A DNA stretch of 64,000 bases. Origin: Actinomyces sp. (GTDB taxonomy: Bacteria > Actinomycetota > Actinomycetes > Actinomycetales > Actinomycetaceae). This document shows positions 38,161-47,048 of this stretch, one piece after another. The stretch spans positions 1 through 64,000 of the forward strand of contig JAHACW010000002.1 in the NCBI GenBank assembly GCA_018375675.1, in the 5' to 3' direction. Position 1 is the stretch's first letter. Each line of letters opens with the position of its first letter. The notes under the pieces were generated by a model. It saw only the letters and a list, made by a program, of their open reading frames with translations. It did not search any database and was not told the DNA's origin. The position numbers and the translations under genes are program-made.

Positions 38161-38220
38161 GCGTGGGTGACGCAACCCATAGAGCGATCGACTCGTCGGC
38201 GGAATAAGCCTGAAATGGCC

Positions 38221-38248
38221 CGCGTTGTACGGGTATGAATGCAACGCG
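38221..38248. promoter_or_regulatory. inverted repeat upstream of clgR
   Basis: CGCGTTG and CAACGCG form 7-base perfect arms 14 bases apart, 82 bases before the clgR start. The spacing fits a dimeric HTH regulator. Autoregulation by ClgR is a guess, since the sequence does not match the ClgR box closely. Confidence 0.4.
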
Positions 38249-38330
38249 AGGAATGACAGTGGAACGTCACAGCGTTTCGATGCGCGAACTAACAATGCGT
38301 CCCTCGAAACAGAACGGCTACAGTAACAGT

Positions 38331-38645
38331 ATGGAAAAGACACTGAGCGAAACTCCGCTGCTGCGCAGCGAACTGGGCGATGTCCTGCGCGGCATCCGCC
38401 AGCGCCAGGGTCGAACCCTGCGCGAAGTCTCTTCGGAGGCCCAGGTCTCCCTCGGCTACCTGTCCGAGGTTGAGCGTGGCCAGAAGGAAGCCTCCTCGGA
38501 GCTGCTCGAGGCGATCACCTCGGCTCTGCGCGTGCCGCTGTGGTTCGTGCTTCGCGAAGTTTCCGAGCGCATGGCGATTATCGATGGTGCGGTCATTCCC
38601 GACGCGGTGCCCGACGATATCGTGCCCGTTACGCTGATTTCCTGA
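38331..38645 (+). CDS. clgR: HTH-type transcriptional regulator ClgR
   Basis: A 104-residue XRE-type regulator. In relatives it activates clp protease genes and stress responses. The HTH is [24 protein letters not shown] (spanning about residues 26-49), followed by the highly conserved [11 protein letters not shown]. Position between pgsA and the DUF3046/recA genes matches ClgR in mycobacteria and corynebacteria. ATG 38331 is preferred because it gives the family length; ATG 38295 is also in frame. Confidence 0.92.
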   Translation: MEKTLSETPLLRSELGDVLRGIRQRQGRTLREVSSEAQVSLGYLSEVERGQKEASSELLEAITSALRVPLWFVLREVSERMAIIDGAVIPDAVPDDIVPVTLIS

Positions 38646-38648
38646 CGC

Positions 38649-38873
38649 GTGAAGCACTCTGAGTTTTACGAGGCGGTCGAGGCGACCTTCGGGTCGGCCC
38701 TCGGCCGTTCGTATGTCTCCGACCTCTATCTCGCCTCGCTAGGGGCGACCGCGCGCGAGGCGCTGTCCGCTGGCGTGAACCCGGACGAGGTCTGGGCGAC
38801 CCTGTGCGAGGAAACCGGGCGCGAGGATGCGCGCTGGATTCATCGCGTGGATCCGCGTGAGCGGGGGCGCTGA
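38649..38873 (+). CDS. DUF3046 domain-containing protein
   Basis: A 74-residue small protein of the actinobacterial DUF3046 family, always found just upstream of recA. It starts MKHSEFYEAVEATFGSALGRS and continues with a conserved ALSAGVNPDEVWATLCEE. GTG 38649 follows the clgR stop by 3 bases, so it is likely translationally coupled. Function is not established. Confidence 0.85.
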   Translation: MKHSEFYEAVEATFGSALGRSYVSDLYLASLGATAREALSAGVNPDEVWATLCEETGREDARWIHRVDPRERGR

Positions 38874-38936
38874 CCGACTCGGGTTGTCGGTGTGATCGAT
38901 GTCCGTCTGATTGGTGGGCGGCGTGTCGATCGATGG

Positions 38937-38952
38937 TCGAACATGTGTTCCA
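38937..38952. promoter_or_regulatory. LexA (SOS) box upstream of recA
   Basis: TCGAACATGTGTTCCA matches the actinobacterial SOS box TCGAAC-N4-GTTCGA at all but one position. It lies 170 bases before the recA start codon. Confidence 0.85.
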
Positions 38953-39121
38953 TTTAAGCTTGTGGGCGACGACGCTCCGACGCGTGTCATCCACAGGGGT
39001 GACGTGCGCGGGACGCAGATGACGATGGCCGGTCGCATACTCGTCATGTCGCCTCGGAGAGGGGTGGCATTCCAGGCCAGGACACCCGCAGGCCGGAGAG
39101 GCCGCAGACGAAAGGATCACC

Positions 39122-40213
39122 ATGGCAGCCCGTAAAGCACCCGCCGCAAAGCCCGCGACCAACGATCGCAATAAGGCTCTCGAAGTCGCCCTGTCGCAGA
39201 TTGATAAGCAGTTCGGCAAGGGCTCCGTCATGCGCCTGGGCGACGACAACCGCCCGCCCGTTCAGGTGATCCCCACGGGTTCCCTTGCTCTCGACGTCGC
39301 CCTCGGCATCGGTGGCCTCCCGCGCGGCCGAGTCATCGAGGTCTACGGCCCCGAGTCCTCCGGTAAGACCACGGTCGCCCTGCATGCCGTCGCCAACGCT
39401 CAGAAGGCCGGTGGTAACGCGGCCTTCATCGACGCTGAGCACGCCCTCGACCCCGTCTACGCCCGCGCCCTGGGCGTGGACACCGATTCCCTCCTGGTCT
39501 CCCAGCCCGACACGGGTGAGCAGGCCCTCGAGATCGCCGACATGCTGATCCGCTCGGGTGGTATCGACATCATCGTTATCGACTCCGTTGCGGCGCTTGT
39601 GCCCAAGGCGGAAATCGAAGGCGAAATGGGTGACTCTCACGTCGGCCTGCAGGCCCGCCTCATGAGCCAGGCCCTGCGTAAGATCACGGGCGCCCTGTCC
39701 GCCACTGGTACCACCGCGATCTTCATCAACCAGCTGCGCGAAAAGATCGGCGTCTTCTTCGGCTCTCCGGAGACCACGACGGGTGGTAAGGCCCTGAAGT
39801 TCTACGCATCTGTGCGTATCGATGTGCGCCGCATCGAGACCCTCAAGGAGGCCGGCGCCCCCGTCGGTAACCGCACGCGCGCCAAGGTCGTCAAGAACAA
39901 GATGGCCCCGCCCTTCAAGCAGGCCGAGTTCGACATCGTGTACGGCAAGGGCATCTCGCGCGAGGGCTCGATTATCGACATGGGCGTCGAGGCCGGTATC
40001 GTGCGCAAGTCAGGGTCCTGGTTCACCTACGGCGACGACCAGCTGGGCCAGGGCAAGGAGAACGTGCGTCAGTTCCTCGTGGACAATCCCGAGCTGGCCA
40101 ACGAGATCGAGCAGAAGATCCTCGTCTCGCTGGGCATCGGCGAGGCCCAGGATCCGGATCAGGCGTCTCAGGACGTGCCCGACATCGATCCTGATGAGGA
40201 TGCGGGCTTCTGA
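39122..40213 (+). CDS. recA: recombinase RecA
   Basis: A 363-residue strand-exchange protein and LexA/UmuD co-protease. The P-loop is GPESSGKTT (about 76-84), followed by [39 protein letters not shown] and the L2 loop [20 protein letters not shown]. No intein is present. The C-terminal tail is acidic. The SOS box upstream predicts damage induction. recX follows after 3 bases. Confidence 0.98.
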   Translation: MAARKAPAAKPATNDRNKALEVALSQIDKQFGKGSVMRLGDDNRPPVQVIPTGSLALDVALGIGGLPRGRVIEVYGPESSGKTTVALHAVANAQKAGGNAAFIDAEHALDPVYARALGVDTDSLLVSQPDTGEQALEIADMLIRSGGIDIIVIDSVAALVPKAEIEGEMGDSHVGLQARLMSQALRKITGALSATGTTAIFINQLREKIGVFFGSPETTTGGKALKFYASVRIDVRRIETLKEAGAPVGNRTRAKVVKNKMAPPFKQAEFDIVYGKGISREGSIIDMGVEAGIVRKSGSWFTYGDDQLGQGKENVRQFLVDNPELANEIEQKILVSLGIGEAQDPDQASQDVPDIDPDEDAGF

Positions 40214-40216
40214 GTC

Positions 40217-40843
40217 GTGGTCCGCTACCTGGATCCTGAAGATCATCCTGAGCTGGGGGAGGAGCGCCGGCGGCGCTCCTCCCCGGGTGAGAGGCTCGCG
40301 CGCGCCCGTGAACGCAATGCGGCCCTGACGGGCACGGCGGCGATCGAGGCCGCGCGCGAGGTCGCCCTGCGTAAGCTCGACGCGCGCGCATGTTCTCGTT
40401 CGGAGTTGACCAGCGCGATTGAAGGGCGCGGCTTTAGCGCCGAGATCGCCGCCCGCGTCGTCGACCGTCTCGAGGCCGTTGGTCTCGTCGATGATCAGGC
40501 GTATGCGGACGCGCTCGTCCGCTCGCGTTTCTCGGGAACGGGAGCGTCCGGTCGTGCGCTGCGCGAGGTTCTCGTGCGCAAGGGGTTGGACTCCTCGACG
40601 ATCGAGCGTGCCCTGTCTCAGATCGATCGGGACGACGAGGCCGAGCGTGCGGCGCAGCTGGTGGCTCGCAAACGTCGCTCCCTCGCGGGCGTCCCGCGCG
40701 AGACCGCCTACCGTAGACTGAGTTCCATGCTCGCACGCAAGGGGTATTCGCCGTCCGTCGCGTCTGCCGCCGTGCGCGACGCCCTCGACTCGTGGGGCGA
40801 CGAGGATAGCGGTACTGAGGAGGCCTGGCAGTGGGGACTGTGA
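40217..40843 (+). CDS. recX: regulatory protein RecX
   Basis: A 208-residue inhibitor of RecA filaments. Three-helix RecX repeats are visible: ALRKLDARACSRSELTSAIEGRGFS, VVDRLEAVGLVDDQAYADALVRSR (in parts), and REVLVRKGLDSSTIERAL. The N-terminal 35 residues are charged and variable. GTG 40217 immediately follows recA, implying co-transcription under SOS control. The end overlaps the cinA-like gene by 13 bases. Confidence 0.93.
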   Translation: MVRYLDPEDHPELGEERRRRSSPGERLARARERNAALTGTAAIEAAREVALRKLDARACSRSELTSAIEGRGFSAEIAARVVDRLEAVGLVDDQAYADALVRSRFSGTGASGRALREVLVRKGLDSSTIERALSQIDRDDEAERAAQLVARKRRSLAGVPRETAYRRLSSMLARKGYSPSVASAAVRDALDSWGDEDSGTEEAWQWGL

Positions 40844-41343
40844 CCGCAGTAAGCGATGAGGCACTCGCCGACCTGATAGCGGATCTGACCCAGCGCGGCC
40901 TGACGGTTGCGACGGCGGAGTCGCTGACCGGAGGAGGCCTCGTCGCGCGCCTCGTGGACGTACCTGGCGCCTCTCACGTCGTGCGTGGGGGTGCGTGCAC
41001 CTACGCGGTCGATACCAAGGCCTCGGTGTTGGGTGTCTCGGAGAGCCGGTTGGCGTTGACGGGTCCGGTGGACGAGCAGGTTGCTCGCCAGATGGCCCGA
41101 GGGGCGCGCGAGCTGTTCCGCGCCGACATCGGCGTATCGACGACCGGTGTCGCGGGACCGGGGCCCGCTGACGGTTTCCCCGCGGGAACCGTCCACATTG
41201 CCTGCGTTCACCCGGCGGGGGAGGAGCATCGCCTCCTGCGCCTCGACGGTGATCGAGCGGCCGTGCGTGCGGGTGCGATCGACGCGGCTATCGCCCTGGT
41301 GCGTGACGTGCTCGACTTCGCCGGTGCGCAGGTGGGCGACTAG
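40831..41343 (+). CDS. pncC: CinA C-terminal domain protein (nicotinamide-nucleotide amidohydrolase type)
   Basis: A 170-residue stand-alone CinA-C domain, predicted to deamidate NMN to NaMN. Motifs: [23 protein letters not shown] (in part, about 27-48), [17 protein letters not shown] and [22 protein letters not shown]. The N-terminal MoCF/COG1058 domain of full CinA is absent. GTG 40831 is preferred because GAGGAGG sits 7 bases upstream; GTG 40840 overlaps the recX stop. Confidence 0.88.
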   Translation: MGTVTAVSDEALADLIADLTQRGLTVATAESLTGGGLVARLVDVPGASHVVRGGACTYAVDTKASVLGVSESRLALTGPVDEQVARQMARGARELFRADIGVSTTGVAGPGPADGFPAGTVHIACVHPAGEEHRLLRLDGDRAAVRAGAIDAAIALVRDVLDFAGAQVGD

Positions 41344-41354
41344 ACTTCACTGCG

Positions 41355-42893
41355 ATGAATACGATGACGCAGGACGGCACCGTGCTGCCCCGCACCTATG
41401 CGGTGCGCACGCTCGGCTGCCAGATGAATGAACACGACTCCGAACGCATGGCGGGCCTGCTGGAGCAGGCTGGCCTCGTCCCCGTTGAGAAGGTCCCCGA
41501 GGCTGCCGCCCGCGCGACCGACGCCGGCGACATGGGCGCCGACGTCATCGTGATCAACACCTGTTCTGTTCGTGAAAACGCCGCGACCCGACTCTTCGGT
41601 AACCTCGGCCAGCTCGCTGCGGTCAAGCGCAAGCGCCCCGGCATGCAGATCGCCGTCGGCGGCTGTCTCGCCCAGCAGATGCGTGACGGCATCGTCGAGA
41701 AGGCGCCCTGGGTGGATGCCGTCTTCGGCACGCACAACATCGACGTGCTCCCGGCGCTGCTGCGCCGCGCCGAGCATAACCGTGCGGCCGCCGTCGAGAT
41801 CGAGGAATCGCTCAAGGTCTTTCCGTCGACCCTGCCCACTCACCGCGAGAGCGCGTACGCCGCATGGGTGTCGATCTCCGTGGGCTGCAATAACACGTGC
41901 ACGTTCTGCATCGTCCCGCACCTGCGCGGCAAGGAGCGTGACCGCCGCCCCGGCGACATCCTCGCCGAGGTCGAGGCTGTCGCCTCGCAGGGCGCCATCG
42001 AAGTGACCCTGCTGGGACAGAACGTCAACTCCTACGGCGTCGGCTTCGGTGAGCGCGGCGCGTTCGCCGACCTGTTGCGCGCCGTGGGGCGCGTCGAGGG
42101 CATTGAGCGCGTGCGCTTCACCTCGCCTCACCCCGCAGCCTTCACGGACGACGTGATCGCCGCGATGGCGGAGACCCCCACGGTCATGCCGAGCCTGCAC
42201 ATGCCTTTGCAGTCCGGGTCGGATGCGATCCTGCGTCAGATGCGTCGCTCCTATCGCCGCGAGCGTTTCATGGGCATCCTGGAGCGCGTGCGCGCCGCCA
42301 TCCCGGATGCTGCGATCACGACGGACATCATCGTTGGCTTCCCCGGCGAGACCGAAGAAGACTTCCAGGCGACCCTCGACGTGGTCGAACAGGCGCGATT
42401 CTCCTCCGCCTTCACGTTCCTGTACTCGCCGCGTCCGGGTACGCCCGCGGCGGACCGTGAGGATCAGGTGCCCGACGATGTGGCGCTCGAGCGCTACCAG
42501 CGCCTCATCAAGCTTCAGGAGCGCATCTGCGCCGAGGATAACGCCGCGCTGGCCGGCACCGAGGTCGAGGTCCTCGTCTCCGAGGGGGATGGCCGCAAGG
42601 ATGGCGCCACGCACCGTATTTCGGGACGCGCTCGCGACAACCGTCTCGTGCACGTCGCCCTGCCCGAGGGGCTGGCGGAGGCCGATCGTCCGCGCCCGGG
42701 CGACATGATCCGCGCGACTGTCACGTACGGCGCGCCGCACCACCTGATCGCCGACTCGGGCGCGCAGGGTGGCCTGTTCGAGGTGCGCCGCACGCGCGCC
42801 GGTGACGCGTGGGAGGCGCGCCAGGCCTCGGACGAACCCGACACCACGGTGTCGCTGGGTATTCCCACGCTGCGCGTGGGCGCCCCGAGCTGA
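41355..42893 (+). CDS. miaB: tRNA-2-methylthio-N6-dimethylallyladenosine synthase
   Basis: A 512-residue radical SAM methylthiotransferase acting on i6A37 of tRNA. The N-terminal UPF0004 domain holds the auxiliary cluster cysteines in [20 protein letters not shown] and GGCLAQQ. The radical SAM cluster is CNNTCTFC (about residue 178). The C-terminal TRAM domain (about 400-465) is present. It acts on the product of MiaA, encoded at 44319. A large inverted repeat follows. Confidence 0.96.
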   Translation: MNTMTQDGTVLPRTYAVRTLGCQMNEHDSERMAGLLEQAGLVPVEKVPEAAARATDAGDMGADVIVINTCSVRENAATRLFGNLGQLAAVKRKRPGMQIAVGGCLAQQMRDGIVEKAPWVDAVFGTHNIDVLPALLRRAEHNRAAAVEIEESLKVFPSTLPTHRESAYAAWVSISVGCNNTCTFCIVPHLRGKERDRRPGDILAEVEAVASQGAIEVTLLGQNVNSYGVGFGERGAFADLLRAVGRVEGIERVRFTSPHPAAFTDDVIAAMAETPTVMPSLHMPLQSGSDAILRQMRRSYRRERFMGILERVRAAIPDAAITTDIIVGFPGETEEDFQATLDVVEQARFSSAFTFLYSPRPGTPAADREDQVPDDVALERYQRLIKLQERICAEDNAALAGTEVEVLVSEGDGRKDGATHRISGRARDNRLVHVALPEGLAEADRPRPGDMIRATVTYGAPHHLIADSGAQGGLFEVRRTRAGDAWEARQASDEPDTTVSLGIPTLRVGAPS

Positions 42894-42910
42894 CCCTGAT
42901 CTGCACTGAT

Positions 42911-42947
42911 GTGAGCCTCCCCGGGCGATGCGCCCGGGGAGGCTCAC
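42911..42947 (+). terminator. inverted repeat after miaB
   Basis: A perfect 17-base repeat, GTGAGCCTCCCCGGGCG and its complement, around a 3-base loop. There is no T-run, so it may end transcription by the L-shaped mode proposed in actinobacteria. Confidence 0.75.
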
Positions 42948-43220
42948 GTATGTCGAGGTGTCGCGCGCGATGAGCGCTGCACGTTTGATCGTTTGTTTCA
43001 GTGACAAACGAGAAAATGTCTCACCGAAATACGCATGTGACCCACGACTCCTGCGTTACTTTTGTGTCGTGGCGATCGTCACGATGACGAGGCGATCGAC
43101 ATGCGGGAGCACTCTCGGTAGTGCGGGTCGATTCGAGCCCCCCCTATGCGACCCGTGGCCTCCCCGCGTACGCGGTACGCGCCGCGCCTTCGCATGTAGT
43201 CGGCGCACACTCCACCGAGA
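42948..43220. other. gene-free gap with a TCGTTTGT inverted repeat
   Basis: I see no gene here. The AT-richest part holds TCGTTTGT (42989-42996) and ACAAACGA (43004-43011), perfect 8-base arms with a 7-base centre. The rest contains short GC-rich palindromic words (GATCGTCACGATGACGAGGC, CGCGTACGCGGTACGCGC) and a T-arm-like GGGTCGATTCGAGCCC (about 43125-43140) without a tRNA around it. Confidence 0.4.
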
Positions 43221-43255
43221 GTGCCCCGCTCCTCCCTGACGGAGGAACGGGGCAC
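43221..43255 (-). terminator. terminator of the YbjN gene pair
   Basis: GTGCCCCG and CGGGGCAC with inner TCCTCC/GGAGGA arms, one mismatch, loop CTGAC. It lies 25 bases past the stop on the minus strand. Confidence 0.75.
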
Positions 43256-43279
43256 AATTCGTTGGAGACGTGGCTGGCG

Positions 43280-43819
43280 CTACTTGGCAGACTCGGCCAG
43301 CAGGCCGGGCAACTCATGAGCCGCGGACAGGCCAATAATGAGGCCGCGGCGCAGCATCGCGTGAATCTGGCGGTCTGAAAGCCCCTCGCCCACGAAGAAA
43401 CGCGAGGCGGCTACGAGGACCCACTGATCGCCGTCTTCGATCGGGATGACGGTGGGCTGGAGGTGCTCGGTGTTCCAGCGGTTGGCGTCCGCCTGGAGGG
43501 ACAGTTCGGTGTGGCCCTCGCCCTCGGGCTCGATACGGGTCTCGATCTGCAGCCAAGGGGCGTCGACCGGCTCACGGTGAATCTGGAAACGCACGTCCTC
43601 TAGCTGGGTGACGGCGATGAACTCGCTCGACCCGTGCGGTAGTCCGTCACCTTCGAGGACGTTCTCGATGCGAGCGATGCTCACCTCGGAAACCTCGGTG
43701 CCCCACTTGGCGGCGTACTCGTCGGCCTCCATCGCGGGGGAGGGGGCTGCGGGGGCGGGCGTGGCCTCGGGAACGGCCTCGCCGCCCTCCCCGAAGGTAA
43801 AGCTCTTCCACTCAGGCAT
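43280..43819 (-). CDS. YbjN domain-containing protein (downstream copy)
   Basis: A 179-residue cytosolic protein with a YbjN (type III secretion chaperone-like) fold. The first 40 residues are acidic and Pro/Ala-rich. The YbjN domain covers about 55-175 (SIARIENVLEGDGLPHG, then WLQIETRIEP and LSDRQIHAMLRRGLIIGLSA). ATG 43819 overlaps the stop of the upstream paralogue, so the two are coupled. Function is unknown; pairs of YbjN genes near miaB/miaA recur in actinobacteria. Confidence 0.8.
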   Translation of the reverse strand: MPEWKSFTFGEGGEAVPEATPAPAAPSPAMEADEYAAKWGTEVSEVSIARIENVLEGDGLPHGSSEFIAVTQLEDVRFQIHREPVDAPWLQIETRIEPEGEGHTELSLQADANRWNTEHLQPTVIPIEDGDQWVLVAASRFFVGEGLSDRQIHAMLRRGLIIGLSAAHELPGLLAESAK

Positions 43820-44258
43820 TGGTGCCCTCCTTGGTCCACTGGTCGGGGAACATGATGTCAAGCTGGTTCATCATGGCGACGGCGGCCATGATGAACTGGG
43901 AGACCTCGGCGGTGACCTGGTCGTCCGTTGCACCCACGACCCAGTTGAAAGTGTGCTGCAGGTGCAGGGCGATCGCCCCGGTCTCGGTCGTGCCGGAGGT
44001 GAGCTTCGGCAGGTAGGTGGAGGCGTTGAATCGGCGCACCGCGGAGGCGATCTGATCGGCGTGCGAAGGATCGAAGAAGCGCGGGTAGTCGGCGACGCCC
44101 TGGGCGGGGTGGCCCTCGGGGACAGCGATGCGGACGGTGCGGTTCGGCAGGATGGCCGCGACCTGGCCGGTGTTGGACACGAAGGGGATAAGCCCCACGG
44201 CCTCGACCGCTTGGGTGATCCGGTCGAGGGTGACCGGGAGAGTGTCAGTTGTGCTCAT
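43812..44258 (-). CDS. YbjN domain-containing protein (upstream copy)
   Basis: 148 residues covering one YbjN domain (LDRITQAVEAVGLIPFVSN, HADQIASAVRRFNASTYLPKL, VSQFIMAAVAMMNQLDIMFP). It resembles the adjacent gene in architecture and probably arose by duplication; divergence is high. The two products may form a heterodimer (inference from coupling). The start at 44258 is 60 bases from the divergent miaA start, so the two promoters share this short region. Confidence 0.8.
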   Translation of the reverse strand: MSTTDTLPVTLDRITQAVEAVGLIPFVSNTGQVAAILPNRTVRIAVPEGHPAQGVADYPRFFDPSHADQIASAVRRFNASTYLPKLTSGTTETGAIALHLQHTFNWVVGATDDQVTAEVSQFIMAAVAMMNQLDIMFPDQWTKEGTNA

Positions 44259-44318
44259 GGTCTTAAGCCTAGCCGTTGTTGGGTGGTATCTGCGGGAGGC
44301 ACCCGTACACTGGTGGCC

Positions 44319-45308
44319 ATGGAGACATCGGTGAGGCGCGCGTCGGACGTCGTGTGCGCGGTTGTGGGGCCCACGGCCTCGGGCAAGTCGGATCTGGCCC
44401 TGGAGCTGGCCTGCGTGCTTCCGGGTGCGCTGGGTGCGAGCGGTGCGGGTGAGATCGTCTCCGCGGACGCCCTGCAGCTCTACCGAGGCATGGACGTGGG
44501 GACGGCTAAGACTCCGGTGGAGGAGCGCCGTGGGATCGCCCATCACCAGATCGATGTGCTTGAGGTTCGCGACGAGGCCTCGGTGGCTGCCTACCAGAAG
44601 CACGCGCGAGCCGACGTGACGGGTATCCACGAGCGCGAAGGTGTTGCGGTGGTCGCGGGAGGCTCAGGCCTGTACCAGCGTGCCCTCCTGGACGTCATCG
44701 AGTTCCCGGGTACGGACCCGGTTGTGCGCGCCCGACTCGAAGAGGAAGCCGAGGGGCCGATGGGTTCGCGAGGCCTGCACGATCGTCTCACCCAGCTCGA
44801 CCCGGTCTCGGCCGAGCGTATCGACCCGCACAACGCTCGCCGGATCATCCGCGCCCTCGAGGTCATCGAGCTGACAGGGCGCCCCTATTCGGCGTCCATG
44901 CCTCGCCACGAGTTCGTGGCGCCCTCGCTCATGGTGGCACTGCGTCGACCGATGGAGGAGCTGGATGAGCGCATCGCGGTGCGTACCCGCGCCATGATGG
45001 ACGGCGGACTCATCGAGGAAGTGCGTGCCCTCATCGATGTGGGCCTGCGAGAGGCGAAGACCGCGTCCCGTGCCACGGGATACGCCCAGGCGCTCGCGGT
45101 CATCGACGGACAGATGAGCGAGGACGAGGCCGTGGAATCTATCGCGCTGGCCACGCGTCAGCTGGCCCGCCGCCAGGTCAAGTGGCTGCGACCGGATCCT
45201 CGCGTGCACTGGCTGGACGTGGAGAATTTTGACTCGAACGAGGCCGTGGTGCGCCACGTTGTTGAGCTGACGCAGCGGGAGGCCGAGGCCGCCCTGGGAC
45301 GCTCGTAA
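44319..45308 (+). CDS. miaA: tRNA dimethylallyltransferase
   Basis: A 329-residue enzyme adding the isopentenyl group to A37 of tRNAs, the substrate step for MiaB. The P-loop is VVGPTASGKSDLALELA (about 14-30), followed by SADALQLYRGMDVGTAK, GGSGLYQRALLDVIEFPG, and DPHNARRIIRALEVIELTG. ATG 44319 gives the normal family length; the frame stays open upstream across the YbjN gene but that is antisense. Confidence 0.96.
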   Translation: METSVRRASDVVCAVVGPTASGKSDLALELACVLPGALGASGAGEIVSADALQLYRGMDVGTAKTPVEERRGIAHHQIDVLEVRDEASVAAYQKHARADVTGIHEREGVAVVAGGSGLYQRALLDVIEFPGTDPVVRARLEEEAEGPMGSRGLHDRLTQLDPVSAERIDPHNARRIIRALEVIELTGRPYSASMPRHEFVAPSLMVALRRPMEELDERIAVRTRAMMDGGLIEEVRALIDVGLREAKTASRATGYAQALAVIDGQMSEDEAVESIALATRQLARRQVKWLRPDPRVHWLDVENFDSNEAVVRHVVELTQREAEAALGRS

Positions 45309-45355
45309 CACGGGCGGGGGCTGCATGCACTGGAGTCGGGGGCTACGGTGGAGCC

Positions 45356-46279
45356 ATGATGAACACGCAGCTGCCCGCCCACGCCCGCGTCGTCAAGGCC
45401 CACGGTGCCGGTAATTCCTTCGTCGTCGCCACGGACCAATACGACGACTACGATCCCAGCGAGGTCGAGGTTGCGACGCTGTGCTCGCCGGCCTTCGGGA
45501 TCGGTGCGGATGGATTTATCCGGGCCGTTGAACGTGACGGCCTGTGGTTTATGGACTACCGCAACGCGGACGGCTCGAAGGCGGAGATGTGCGGCAACGG
45601 CGTGCGTGTCTTCGTTGATCACCTGCGTCGTGAGGGCCTCGTGGATCTGCCGGTTGGACAGACGCTGGATGTGGCCACGCGCGGCGGCATCAAGCGCGTG
45701 ACCCCCGAATCCGAGGACGAAGGGCAGGGGGCGAGCTACCGCGTCGACATGGGTCCGGCGGCGTCTCCGGCGCGCGAGACGATCGACGTGCGAGTTCCCG
45801 GTATTGACGCGGTCCTGGGCGGTATCTGGGTGGACATGCCCAATCCGCACACGGTCGTCGAACTTGCCGACGAGGAAACCCTGCGCGAGGTTTTCCTGCC
45901 CACCGTTGATGTCTCCCAGATCCCGCAGGCACAGCGTCCCTCTTACGATCCGACGCCCCAGGCGGGGACCAACCTCGAGCTGGTCGTCGACCTGACCGAA
46001 CCCGGTGCGGAGAGCGGGCACATCGCGATGCGCGTGCTCGAACGAGGCGTGGGGGAGACCCAGGCGTGCGGCACCGGGTGCTGCGCAGCGGCCCTGGCCA
46101 CCGCCCTGCGACGCGGCCCCGAAGCCCCCACCCAGTGGGTCGTGGACATTCCGGGTGGAACGGTCATCGTTGGCCTCGACGGCGTCATCGACTGGGAGGG
46201 GGAGAGTCCCCGCATCACGGACGCGTCGGTGTTCCTCACCGGACCCGCGACCCGAGTCGCGGAGATCCGCCTGCCCTGA
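45356..46279 (+). CDS. dapF: diaminopimelate epimerase
   Basis: A 307-residue cofactor-free epimerase converting LL-DAP to meso-DAP. The two catalytic cysteines are in AEMCGNGVRVF (about residue 81) and TQACGTGCCAAALAT (about 236). The N-terminal motif HGAGNSFVV is intact. With dapA and dapB in the same window it completes three steps of the lysine/DAP pathway, though not in one operon. ATG 45356 or ATG 45359. Confidence 0.95.
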   Translation: MMNTQLPAHARVVKAHGAGNSFVVATDQYDDYDPSEVEVATLCSPAFGIGADGFIRAVERDGLWFMDYRNADGSKAEMCGNGVRVFVDHLRREGLVDLPVGQTLDVATRGGIKRVTPESEDEGQGASYRVDMGPAASPARETIDVRVPGIDAVLGGIWVDMPNPHTVVELADEETLREVFLPTVDVSQIPQAQRPSYDPTPQAGTNLELVVDLTEPGAESGHIAMRVLERGVGETQACGTGCCAAALATALRRGPEAPTQWVVDIPGGTVIVGLDGVIDWEGESPRITDASVFLTGPATRVAEIRLP

Positions 46280-46310
46280 GACCGGCCCCCAGAAAACGGC
46301 ACCGGACAGC

Positions 46311-46334
46311 TCGACGAGGCCCCGGCCTCGTCGA
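46311..46334. terminator. palindromic terminator between dapF and the RsmC-like gene
   Basis: TCGACGAGGCC and GGCCTCGTCGA are perfect 11-base arms separated by CC, located between convergent genes. It contains an exact minus-orientation copy of the 13-mer at 46319-46331. No T-tract. Confidence 0.6.
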
Positions 46335-46348
46335 TGACGAAGAACGCG

Positions 46349-46963
46349 TCAGGCGGGGCGGACCTCGATGATGCGGAAGCCCTTCTTGGATGCGTACTTC
46401 GAGGCCTGGAAGCCCTGGCCGTTCAGCCACGTGATCAGCGAATCCGCGCCCAGGTTGCGCTGGACGACGAGGTAGGCGACGCCGGTGGGGGCAAGCCTAC
46501 CCAGCCATGCCAGCAGCATCTCGTGCATCGCGTCCTTGCCGATGCGCACGGGCGGGTTCGACCAGATGACGTCGAACCGGGTGTCCGACTCCTGCGAGGT
46601 GGCCAGCGCCTCCTCCGCCTTGAGTGCGCGCACGCCGTTCGCCCCGTTGGACTGGGCGTTGCGCTGCGTCAGATCCACCGCGCGAGAGTTCACGTCCACC
46701 GCCCACACGGCAGCGTTCGGGGACTCCAACGACATGATCGTCGCGATCGGACCCCACCCGCAGCCCAGGTCCAGGAATGTCCCGTCCTTAGGCAGGTCCG
46801 GGGCGATCTCCAGGAGCTGACGCGTGCCCAGATCAAGCTTAGAGCCCGAAAACACGCGCGATGATACGCGCATCGACAGGTCGAAGCCGCGCGCGCTCAC
46901 CTCGATCGTGCGGATTTCCTCCGCGCTCGCCGGGGAAGAGTCGGTGAAATACTGTTCGTCCAC
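46349..46963 (-). CDS. class I SAM methyltransferase, RsmC/RlmG-like
   Basis: A 204-residue methyltransferase with the small-domain (MTS) fold. SAM motif I is FLDLGCGWGPIATI (about 65-78) and the catalytic N-P-P motif is FDVIWSNPPVRIGKD (about 130-144). This suggests guanine-N2 methylation of 16S or 23S rRNA; single-domain versions like this are common in Gram-positives. GTG 46963 gives VDEQYFT as the start of the conserved region. It is divergent from hflX with an 85-base gap. Confidence 0.85.
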   Translation of the reverse strand: MDEQYFTDSSPASAEEIRTIEVSARGFDLSMRVSSRVFSGSKLDLGTRQLLEIAPDLPKDGTFLDLGCGWGPIATIMSLESPNAAVWAVDVNSRAVDLTQRNAQSNGANGVRALKAEEALATSQESDTRFDVIWSNPPVRIGKDAMHEMLLAWLGRLAPTGVAYLVVQRNLGADSLITWLNGQGFQASKYASKKGFRIIEVRPA

Positions 46964-47048
46964 GGAAGAAAGCCTATCGCGCCCGCGCGCGCAGGCGCAG
47001 ATGGGGGCGGCGCGTGCGACACTAGAAGCCCCCACGAAAAGGACGGTT

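Noticed and set aside
38655-39249. A minus-strand frame across the recA upstream region
   Set aside because: It overlaps DUF3046 and the recA promoter and SOS box, with no start signal or family resemblance.
43125-43140. A second T-arm-like stretch, GGGTCGATTCGAGCCC
   Set aside because: No cloverleaf can be drawn in the flanking 80 bases.
46315-46330. The palindrome after dapF as a recombination (dif) site
   Set aside because: It is too GC-rich and lacks the central asymmetry of dif. It contains the dispersed 13-mer and lies between convergent genes, so a terminator is more likely.
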